From positions 10,396 through 74,395 of the forward strand of contig NZ_JBNHEQ010000230.1 in NCBI RefSeq assembly GCF_050016015.1: DNA of 64,000 nt, read 5' to 3'. This document shows, in pieces, positions 57,426 through 64,000 of the stretch; the stretch's first letter is position 1; each line of letters begins with the position of its first letter. A model generated the notes under the pieces. That model saw only the letters and a list, made by a program, of their open reading frames with translations. It was not told the DNA's origin and made no database searches. A program made the translations under genes and the position numbers. This DNA comes from Trichodesmium sp002260545 (GTDB lineage: Bacteria > Cyanobacteriota > Cyanobacteriia > Cyanobacteriales > Microcoleaceae).

Positions 57426-57863
57426 CAGAATATTTTGCGACTAACTATAATATAAATAGGTTATGATTGTAGAAAATTAAAATATTTTTTTTGTAATAGT
57501 TGGGCAGTTACACTAAAACGTAATTATTTCAAACTGGCGTTGCTGAATAAAAGTATGATTTTAGGAGTTAGGAGCTAGAAAGAATCTTTTTGAGTAATTT
57601 AAAGAGTTGGAATAGCTCTGATTTCTCCTTAAATAATTTAGGAATTTCATACCGTGTTTCACCAACGCCTTAAAACTATAGTGCTACCCTATATTTAATA
57701 TTTGACTTTTTAGTAGAGACATTATATAGAACGTCTCTACTAATTCCTAATTAAATATACAACCTTGGGGTAAAATTTAGCCTTTAAATTAGCTAATATG
57801 TATTATCGAGTTTTCGATCTAGAATTAATCCCCAATTAGGATTTACCGAAAATCCAAACTTCT
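57426..57863. repeat. Spacer with family D element and GAGAC hairpin
   Basis: 438 bp. A family D element occupies 57536-57669 (ends GGCGTTGCTGAATAA and CACCAACGCC). At 57710-57743 TTAGTAGAGAC and GTCTCTACTAA form a hairpin. No gene. Confidence 0.6.
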
Positions 57864-59141
57864 TTAGACTAGACTAGGAACTTTAGCCATCAGATGAGGA
57901 TAGAGAGGAAAACCATTGCATAATGATGCTACCCTGTCTCGACACTTTTGAGCTACTCCTTCATCTTCTGGACTTAGTAATCTTTCCGCAATAATATCGC
58001 CTATTTCTGTAAATTCAGCAGCTTTCATCCCTCGACTTGTCATTGCTGGAGAACCCAGTCGGAGACCACTGGTAACAAAAGGAGACTCTGGGTCAAAAGG
58101 TACAGTATTTTTATTAGCAGTAATATTTACCCCACTCATCAACTTATCTGCTTTTTTACCTGTCATACTTACTGACCTTAAATCCACTAACATAACGTGA
58201 TTTTCCGTACCACCGGAGACTATTTTTAATCCGCGTTTTTGCAGTTGGGTTGCTAAGGCAGCAGCATTTTCTATAACTTGGCCGGAATAAGTCTTAAATT
58301 CTGGCTTTAAAGCTTCTCCAAATGCAACTGCTTTGGCTGCAATAACGTGTTCTAAAGGACCACCTTGAGTTCCGGGAAATACTGCTTTGTCTAATTTTTT
58401 CCCTAATTCTGGGTCGCGGGTCAGGATTAAACCGCCTCGTGGCCCCCTTAAAGTTTTGTGGGTGGTAGTTGTTACTACATCACAGTGGGGGACTGGGTTA
58501 GGATGATGACCTGTTGCTACTAAACCAGCAATATGAGCAATATCCGCTAATAAATAAGCTCCTACTTCATCGGCGATCGCCCGGAATTTCTCAAAATCAA
58601 TTATCTGAGAATAGGCAGAATAACCACAAATCAGCAATTTGGGTTTATGTTCTTTTGCCAGTTCAAGAACTTGGTCATAGTCTATAGCCTCTGTTTCCTG
58701 ACTTACACCATAATGATGAACTTTGAACCATTTACCAGAAATGTTAACTGGGGAACCGTGGGTCAAATGTCCACCGTGGGATAAGTCCATTCCCATGATG
58801 GTATCCCCTGGTTGTAATAATGTGAGGAACACTGCAAGGTTGGCCTGCGCTCCAGCATGGGGTTGTACATTGGCGTGGGCAGCTCCAAATAATTCTTTGG
58901 CACGGTCTATGGCTATTTGTTCGATTTTGTCTATAAATTCACAACCGCCGTAGTAACGTTTACCTGGGAGACCTTCGGCATATTTGTTGGTGAGTACGGA
59001 ACCTTGGGCAGCCATTACTGCTGGTGAGGTAAAATTTTCACTGGCAATTAGTTCTAGGTGGTCTTGTTGCCGTCCGTATTCTTTTTGAATTAGTTCGGCT
59101 ACTAAGGGGTCAGTATCGGCAAGAAAGTTAGTGTTAATCAT
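57864..59141 (-). CDS. glyA: Serine hydroxymethyltransferase
   Basis: 425-aa PLP enzyme interconverting serine and glycine with tetrahydrofolate. N-terminal EYGRQQDHLELIASENF, the PLP-site lysine in TTTHKTLRGPRGG, and LRSVSMTGKKADKLM, plus the C-terminal LRLGSPAMTSRGM. Length and order are standard. In cyanobacteria it also functions in photorespiratory glycine use. The start is ATG (MINTNFLAD). A hairpin (59177-59211) lies just upstream, downstream of the nitroreductase gene. Confidence 0.97.
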   Translation of the reverse strand: MINTNFLADTDPLVAELIQKEYGRQQDHLELIASENFTSPAVMAAQGSVLTNKYAEGLPGKRYYGGCEFIDKIEQIAIDRAKELFGAAHANVQPHAGAQANLAVFLTLLQPGDTIMGMDLSHGGHLTHGSPVNISGKWFKVHHYGVSQETEAIDYDQVLELAKEHKPKLLICGYSAYSQIIDFEKFRAIADEVGAYLLADIAHIAGLVATGHHPNPVPHCDVVTTTTHKTLRGPRGGLILTRDPELGKKLDKAVFPGTQGGPLEHVIAAKAVAFGEALKPEFKTYSGQVIENAAALATQLQKRGLKIVSGGTENHVMLVDLRSVSMTGKKADKLMSGVNITANKNTVPFDPESPFVTSGLRLGSPAMTSRGMKAAEFTEIGDIIAERLLSPEDEGVAQKCRDRVASLCNGFPLYPHLMAKVPSLV

Positions 59142-59176
59142 GCTCTATATTTTTTGAGGCTACATTAAAAGTATAT

Positions 59177-59211
59177 GCCCCACACCGGAACTTAGGTTTT
59201 CAGTGTGGGGC
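59177..59211. terminator. Hairpin GCCCCACAC/GTGTGGGGC
   Basis: 9-bp perfect stem around a 17-base loop between glyA and the nitroreductase gene. A near copy at 60162-60197 has GCCCCATAC/GTATGGGGC: one pair has changed on both sides, keeping the stem. Both are flanked by aaagtatat. Could be a terminator for the upstream minus-strand gene or a small mobile stem; no classic T-tract. Confidence 0.5.
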
Positions 59212-59253
59212 TGAGGAATCTAGTTTAGAGTAATGAAATTGGTTAATTGACTT

Positions 59254-59856
59254 TTAGAATTTATTTTCAATCACTAACTCACTCAATGGTAATTGTCCGG
59301 GTTTTGGCCAAGGGTCTTTAACTTTTTTGCCAATGGCTACCATAGGACCCATTACATAATTTTTGGGTAAATTAATTAATTCTGCTAGTTTCTCAATATC
59401 AAAGCCAATCATTGGGCAGGAATCATAACCCATCGCTGTTGCTGTTAACATTAAGGTTTGCATTGCCATACCTATTGAACGTTGAGCTTCGTCTCGCTGA
59501 AGCCATTCACGACCTTGATGGAAAGGTTCTATCATACCTACAAGTTGCTTGGCGACTTGCTCTGGAGCATTTTTCCAGTAGCGTTCGGGTTCTTTTTCCC
59601 AAGCTTTCACATCTGCTGTAAAGAGAATGAGTAAAGAAGCTTCTGTTATTTGAGCTTGATCGAAACCAAGTTGTCTGACTTGTTGCCGTAATTCTGGATC
59701 TCGAAGAATAACAAAACGCCAATGTTGAATATTAAAACTGGTGGGAGCTTGAATTGTTGTCTCCAGAAGTTTTTGTTCTTCTTCAGGTGTTATTTTATGG
59801 TTAGGATCGTAATGTTTAACAGCACGACGTTGATAAATTACGTCTAAAGCATCCAT
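59254..59856 (-). CDS. Nitroreductase family protein
   Basis: 200 aa from the start MDALDVIYQRRAVKHYDP at 59856, which has CAGGAG 9 bases upstream; a longer reading to 59955 adds 33 residues outside the family. FMN-dependent nitroreductase fold: RRAVKHY, APTSFNIQHWRFVILRD, GMAMQTLMLTATAMGYDSCPM and MVAIGKKVKDPWP. It reduces nitro- or quinone-like compounds or related substrates with NAD(P)H; exact substrate unknown. Cytosolic dimer by family. Monocistronic on the minus strand, between two similar hairpins. Confidence 0.9.
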   Translation of the reverse strand: MDALDVIYQRRAVKHYDPNHKITPEEEQKLLETTIQAPTSFNIQHWRFVILRDPELRQQVRQLGFDQAQITEASLLILFTADVKAWEKEPERYWKNAPEQVAKQLVGMIEPFHQGREWLQRDEAQRSIGMAMQTLMLTATAMGYDSCPMIGFDIEKLAELINLPKNYVMGPMVAIGKKVKDPWPKPGQLPLSELVIENKF

Positions 59857-60344
59857 TGAGTCAAACTCCTGTTGATAAGTTTTAAATTCAGAAACTGAGT
59901 TTTTGCATAGAATAAAAAACTCAGTCTCCCTATTTGGGTTCTCTCTGTTAGGCAACGGTTTTGTTCAATTTTACCTGAAATGGGGATCAAATAATCTACC
60001 TAATTTTTGAGTAACAAAATAGGTGCTCATTTTAGTTATTAGTTATCAGTTTGCCCAGGGAAGCAGAAAAAGGGAATGGAGAATCAAAAAGCTTTTTAAA
60101 TAATGGTTTAAGTAATTATTTATTGATTCTTAAAGTTGTAACCATACCGAATAAAGTATATGCCCCATACTGACACTTGAGGTTTTCAGTATGGGGCAGA
60201 AAGATTTAGTTTATGACGTTGGTCATCTTAGATATTTGAGCAGTAGAATTGTTTCTAAAGTATTTACTGTGTCAACTATTCGGAAATTAACACCGTACTT
60301 TACAAAGATTATCCTGGAAATAGAATCTAGAAAAACAGCAAGCT
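59857..60344. other. Spacer with second hairpin
   Basis: Includes the start-proximal region of the nitroreductase gene, ttagttattagttatcag repeats, and the hairpin at 60162-60197. No gene. Confidence 0.45.
60162..60197. terminator. Hairpin GCCCCATAC/GTATGGGGC
   Basis: Second copy of the hairpin at 59177-59211, with a compensatory pair change (C-G to T-A). It follows the 108-aa gene of the nSTAND module on the minus strand by about 150 bp. Confidence 0.5.
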
Positions 60345-60671
60345 TTATAAGTTATGCCAAAAATTAAGCAACTTTTCAATTAGAGGACGAACCAGAGGAG
60401 AAACGGTTTCTTTGAGCACAATTGGCGTAATAATACTTGTTGCACTATCCAATAGCTTCTTGATTTTCGGATCTTTTTTTGCCACCTCTAAAGCTTGATC
60501 CTCGTTAGGATATTTTTTTATAATTTCGCCCAGTGAATTTTGGATTTCTTCAACTTCAGGTGGTACAGAGTTATTGTTGTATTGTTGTTGACCAATGCCA
60601 CTAACCTGACCTCCATAATTAACAAAAGTTCCTGTATTCTCAATTCCTTTATTGATTGGGGTATCTGGCAT
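60345..60671 (-). CDS. Small protein paired with the nSTAND1 NTPase
   Basis: 108-aa protein of unknown family. Residues 8-29 carry KGIENTGTFVNYGGQVSGIG, closely matching residues 12-30 of the NTPase encoded upstream (shared pattern G-I-x-N-x-G, N-Y-G, then G-I-G-x-Q). After a Gln/Asn stretch (QQQYNNNS) comes an acidic helix region and a C-terminal amphipathic/hydrophobic part (SATSIITPIVLKETVSPLVRPLIEKLLNFWHNL, described by its ends). It lies 151 bp downstream of the NTPase on the same strand. It may be an effector or adaptor recruited through the shared motif; this is inference. Confidence 0.65.
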   Translation of the reverse strand: MPDTPINKGIENTGTFVNYGGQVSGIGQQQYNNNSVPPEVEEIQNSLGEIIKKYPNEDQALEVAKKDPKIKKLLDSATSIITPIVLKETVSPLVRPLIEKLLNFWHNL

Positions 60672-60822
60672 AATTCAATCTCCTTTGTTAGCTGAAAATT
60701 GTTTTACCATTAGTTAAACTCATTAGTCCTAAAACTGTGTACTTGATTAACTTCAAAACTGCTGTAAAGTAAATTAAATAAAGTAACAAAGCGACATATT
60801 TATCTGAAAATTATATCTAGCC

Positions 60823-62037
60823 TCAGCATTTATTTTTAATTTTGCATTCAATTTGATATGGGTCGTAAAAAATCATTGGTAAAAGTTCTAAAATTACAGG
60901 TATTCCCACAAAAAACAAAAACAATAAAATCAAAATTCTATATATTATTGGCACTCCAGTAATTTCATTTTTTTTCCTAACGCTTTTTATGAAATTCTTT
61001 TGTTCTAGTCGCTTTTTTTTTGCTGTAGAGTAAGCTTTAACTATTTTTTCATATTTACTGATTTTTTGGTAAACTTGATAGGTAAATTGTTTACTGTTTT
61101 GTTGACTCCATAATTTAGTTAGGGTAAATGATAATAAAGCTAAACTTTCCTGTTCTTTCTTAAAATTAATAACATCTTTAATCAGGCTTTCAAGCAGTTT
61201 TTTTTCAACTTTAAATCCCAACTTTTGAGTAGGTTTTTCTATTACTTCCCTTAATTGGTCTGACTTCATTGGTTCCAACGTAATTCCATCTTTTTCTAAG
61301 ACATCCGCTAACGGTTTATGGAACTCAGCATTTTCTAAAAAATTTGTTCCTATTGCAGTAATTAACTTTGTTGATAAGGAGGATTTTTCTGTGGAGTTTT
61401 GAAATGTTTCTAAGAGAGAATTAATAAATTTATATCGAGTTTCACCATCAGTACAAAGACTGTAGAGTTGTTCAAATTGGTCTGCAATAATTAAGATACG
61501 ATTCTTTGGATTTTTTTCCTGTATTTTATCAATGATTTCTGACAATGAAGTAGTTTTATTTTGAAGTAAAGATTTTAGTTTCTTGGCTTCAGTCTCTAAT
61601 TCTGTTTCATTAACATCTGGAATATAGAGTTTAACTAAAGCTTGAGCAAGATCATAAAAAGGTTCTTCTCCTGGACGAAAAAATGTAAATAGCCAATTTT
61701 TTGCTTTTTTTACTAATTGCGGAACTAATCCTGCTAAAATCACTGAAGATTTACCAGTTTTTGATTTGCCTAAAACTGGAATAAAATTATTTGTTTCAAT
61801 AGCTGTAAGAAGTTTTTTTACAAATTCATCTCTACCAAAAAAATATTCAGCATCTCTTGGAAGAAAACTAGAGAAACCCTTATAGGGACAGTTAACATCA
61901 TCCTTTTCTAAATAAACATTGAGATTGACAACAACATTATTTTGAACACCAATACCAGTAAGTGTTCCATAATTGTTCAAGCTGCCTTTATTGTCAATTC
62001 CTGTTTTTGATGCTTTTTCATTATTTTGTGCAGCCAT
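60823..62037 (-). CDS. nSTAND1-type NTPase with C-terminal membrane segment
   Basis: 404-aa P-loop NTPase. The N-terminus (12-34) has a Gly/Asn motif (TGIDNKGSLNNYGTLTGIG) shared with the small protein downstream. Then CPYKGFSSFLPRDAEYFFGR, the signature entry to nSTAND1 domains, P-loop GKSKTGKSS at 90-98 and Walker B ILIIADQFEQ at 181-190. A helical C-terminal region ends in a hydrophobic helix pair near residues 365-391 (IIYRILILLFLFFVGIPVI). Unlike typical nSTAND1 proteins it has no WD40 or TPR sensor. STAND ATPases often act in signalling or antiviral death; the role here is inferred. Confidence 0.8.
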   Translation of the reverse strand: MAAQNNEKASKTGIDNKGSLNNYGTLTGIGVQNNVVVNLNVYLEKDDVNCPYKGFSSFLPRDAEYFFGRDEFVKKLLTAIETNNFIPVLGKSKTGKSSVILAGLVPQLVKKAKNWLFTFFRPGEEPFYDLAQALVKLYIPDVNETELETEAKKLKSLLQNKTTSLSEIIDKIQEKNPKNRILIIADQFEQLYSLCTDGETRYKFINSLLETFQNSTEKSSLSTKLITAIGTNFLENAEFHKPLADVLEKDGITLEPMKSDQLREVIEKPTQKLGFKVEKKLLESLIKDVINFKKEQESLALLSFTLTKLWSQQNSKQFTYQVYQKISKYEKIVKAYSTAKKKRLEQKNFIKSVRKKNEITGVPIIYRILILLFLFFVGIPVILELLPMIFYDPYQIECKIKNKC

Positions 62038-62306
62038 TACACTTGAAAATTAAGGGCTAGTTTTCAACTAATAAGCCAGTAGAATAAGTTCATAAATTAC
62101 CCGTACAAGAATCATAATTAAGAGTGTAAGCTCAACTTAAAAAGTAATATAAAATTTTATAGTGTAAAACGTAGTAGTATAATATTTGATTATATTTACA
62201 ACACAAGCTTCTAAACTGCAACAAGCAAGATGCTTATGTTACCAAACTAAAAAAAAAATAGTTTATTCTGATCGGATAAGCTAGCTACTTCTTCCTTGCT
62301 TACTTC

Positions 62307-63989
62307 TTACTTCTTCCTTCTTCCTTCTTCCTTCTGCAATAGTGGCGCAGCATTTAACAATGTTTGAGTATAAGAATGCTGCGGAGAATTAAATATCTCT
62401 TCTGTCTTCCCTTGCTCAACAATTTTGCCACTATTCATAACAGCAATTCTGTCACAAATAAATCTAGCTACCCACAAGTCATGGGTAATAAATAAATAAG
62501 TTAAATTTAATTCTTTTTTCAACTCCAACATTAAGTCTAAAACTTGAGTTTGAATAGTGGCGTCTAACATACTTACAGGTTCATCACAAATGACAAGTTT
62601 TGGATTAGTAATTAATGCTCTGGCAATAGCAACTCTTTGTTGTTGCCCTCCAGATAATTCGGAAGGATATCGATTACCATATTCTGCTACTGGAGTCAAA
62701 CCTACTTTTTCTAGCATTTCCTCAACTTGAATTTTAGCTTTTTCCGTGCTAGCTAAATTATGGATAAATAGGGGGTCAGCTATTATCTGGTTAACAGTCA
62801 TCATGGGGTTGAGACAAGCGAGGGGGTCTTGAAATATCATTTGCATTTCGCGACGGTAAGGTTGTAAGGCGGAGTGGGAAAGAATTGTTAAATCTGTATC
62901 TTGAAATTCGACTGAACCAGAAGTAGATTTAATTAATTGTAAAATAGTTCGAGATAAGGTACTTTTACCACAACCAGATTCTCCGACTAATCCTAATATT
63001 TCTCCTGAATAAAGATTTAAGTTAACTCCATCAACTGCTTTAATAAGTTTGCTTTTGCCAGAAAAAAATAACTGCTCTATAAAATTACTTTCTAAGCTGT
63101 AATGTTTAACTAAATCTTTGATTTGTAAAATAGGTTTAGCTGTTTTGGCAACTCTTATTTCTTCAGAATTTTCTGGTTGAATTTGAGGAGAATTAGATTC
63201 AACAACTTGAATATGTAAAGCAGCTTCAAACAGAGATTTGGTATATTTATGTTGGGGGTTGTGAAGAATTTTTTCAATAGAGCCTTTTTCTACTATTTCA
63301 CCTCCATACATCACAGCAATACGGTCACAATATTCTCCCACCATTGCCAAATCATGGGAAATTAATAATAAAGAAGTCTGACGTTCTTGGCAAAGTCTAG
63401 TTAACTCCTGCAAAATTTGAGATGCTATAGTTACATCCAAGCTGGTAGTAGGTTCGTCAGCAACTATCAATTTCGGGTCAAGTAAAAGTGCTAGAGCGAT
63501 CGCCACCCTTTGTCGCATTCCCCCACTAAATTCATGGGGATATTGAGACCAACGACTAGCAGGAATATTAACAGTTTCGAGAGTCTCTATAGATTTTTTT
63601 TCTGCCTGAGATTTAGATAGATAGGGTTGGTGTGCTTTAATAGTTTCTATACAATGATCCCCAATAGTCATTAATGGGTCGAGGCGAGTCATCGGGTCTT
63701 GGAAAACTAATGCTACTGCTTCACCACGAAATTTTCTGAGTTGAGAGGGGTTCATCCCAAACACGGATTTTTCCCCGAAGGTAACAGACCCCTCAACTTG
63801 TACCGACTGGGGTAATAATCTCATAGCAGCACGTCCGAGGGTAGATTTACCGCATCCAGATTCTCCCACTAATCCTAATTTTTCTCCAGGTTGAAGTTTT
63901 AGAGAAACATTATTTACTGCCCAATGAGATTTTCCACGTTTTTCAGGATAAGCTACTCGTAGATTTTCAATATTAAGTAAGGGATTCAT
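62307..63989 (-). CDS. Oligopeptide-type ABC transporter, fused double ATPase
   Basis: 560-aa protein with two complete ABC ATPase domains in one chain (DppD-DppF-like fusion). Domain 1: Walker A GESGCGKST near 40-48, signature FSGGMRQRVAIALAL, Walker B LIVADEPTTSLD. Domain 2: Walker A GESGCGKST near 335-343, signature LSGGQQQRVAIARAL, Walker B LVICDEPVSMLD. Each ends with a C-terminal NPQHKYTKSLFEA or SPQHSYTQTLLNAAP segment typical of oligopeptide systems. It powers import of peptides or related solutes. The matching permease and binding proteins are not in the window. ATG start MNPLLNIENL, 11 bp from the window end. Confidence 0.93.
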   Translation of the reverse strand: MNPLLNIENLRVAYPEKRGKSHWAVNNVSLKLQPGEKLGLVGESGCGKSTLGRAAMRLLPQSVQVEGSVTFGEKSVFGMNPSQLRKFRGEAVALVFQDPMTRLDPLMTIGDHCIETIKAHQPYLSKSQAEKKSIETLETVNIPASRWSQYPHEFSGGMRQRVAIALALLLDPKLIVADEPTTSLDVTIASQILQELTRLCQERQTSLLLISHDLAMVGEYCDRIAVMYGGEIVEKGSIEKILHNPQHKYTKSLFEAALHIQVVESNSPQIQPENSEEIRVAKTAKPILQIKDLVKHYSLESNFIEQLFFSGKSKLIKAVDGVNLNLYSGEILGLVGESGCGKSTLSRTILQLIKSTSGSVEFQDTDLTILSHSALQPYRREMQMIFQDPLACLNPMMTVNQIIADPLFIHNLASTEKAKIQVEEMLEKVGLTPVAEYGNRYPSELSGGQQQRVAIARALITNPKLVICDEPVSMLDATIQTQVLDLMLELKKELNLTYLFITHDLWVARFICDRIAVMNSGKIVEQGKTEEIFNSPQHSYTQTLLNAAPLLQKEEGRRKK

Positions 63990-64000
63990 TAGTTAAAAGT

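Overview
The window is a piece of a filamentous, marine-type cyanobacterial chromosome. Evidence: psbV and psbV2 (photosystem II cytochromes), a cyanoexosortase B locus, the cyanobacteria-restricted DUF1815 and DUF2839 proteins, a plant-type accD, and scattered HIP1 octamers (GCGATCGC) inside genes. The very AT-rich composition, long gene-poor spacers, heptamer-type short repeats (CTCCCTA, TTCCCTA) and dense small inverted-repeat elements resemble the Trichodesmium/Okeania lineage; that placement is inference, since no 16S rRNA is present. I saw no rRNA, tRNA, CRISPR array or transposase gene.

Layout. 0.4-2.6 kb: an AI-2E/PerM family permease and tyrA. 2.6-10.6 kb: three large paralogous pentapeptide-repeat proteins sharing an unassigned C-terminal domain, the last followed after 5 bp by a degenerate DinG/XPD-like helicase. 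10.6-17.3 kb: mostly repeats, including a seven-unit array, around DUF2839, DUF1815 and an epoxide-hydrolase-like gene. 17.3-18.4 kb: recA. 19.2-27.2 kb: an exopolysaccharide/sorting block (DegT aminotransferase, cyanoexosortase B, its associated protein, SLBB export protein, Wzc-like chain-length/ATPase protein). 27.9-32.1 kb: psbV2, psbV, a 61-aa protein, accD and a prepilin peptidase, all on the minus strand. 33.4-35.4 kb: uvrB.

35.4-43.8 kb is an accessory island: a PIN toxin/antitoxin pair with a premature stop, a broken antitoxin-like gene, a small protein, two putative surface or secreted proteins (lipase-like and RTX) that share a 21-residue-repeat leader and a conserved upstream inverted repeat, and a STAND NTPase-WD40 gene interrupted by one TGA.

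44-60 kb is mainly housekeeping: aldo/keto reductase, mtnD, radC, a PgpH-type 7TM-HD phosphodiesterase, a degenerate ADP-ribosylglycohydrolase, aroQ, a small ORF, cinA, a WecA/TagO-type transferase, glyA and a nitroreductase. 60.3-62.0 kb holds an nSTAND1-type NTPase with C-terminal membrane segment and a 108-aa protein carrying the same short glycine/asparagine N-terminal motif; this is my best candidate for an undescribed (possibly defence or cell-death) module. The window ends with a fused double-ATPase oligopeptide ABC transporter subunit.

Much of the non-coding DNA consists of at least nine families of small elements with terminal inverted repeats (labelled A, B and D to J here) plus family C, an AT-rich stem-containing repeat. 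Several are nested inside each other.
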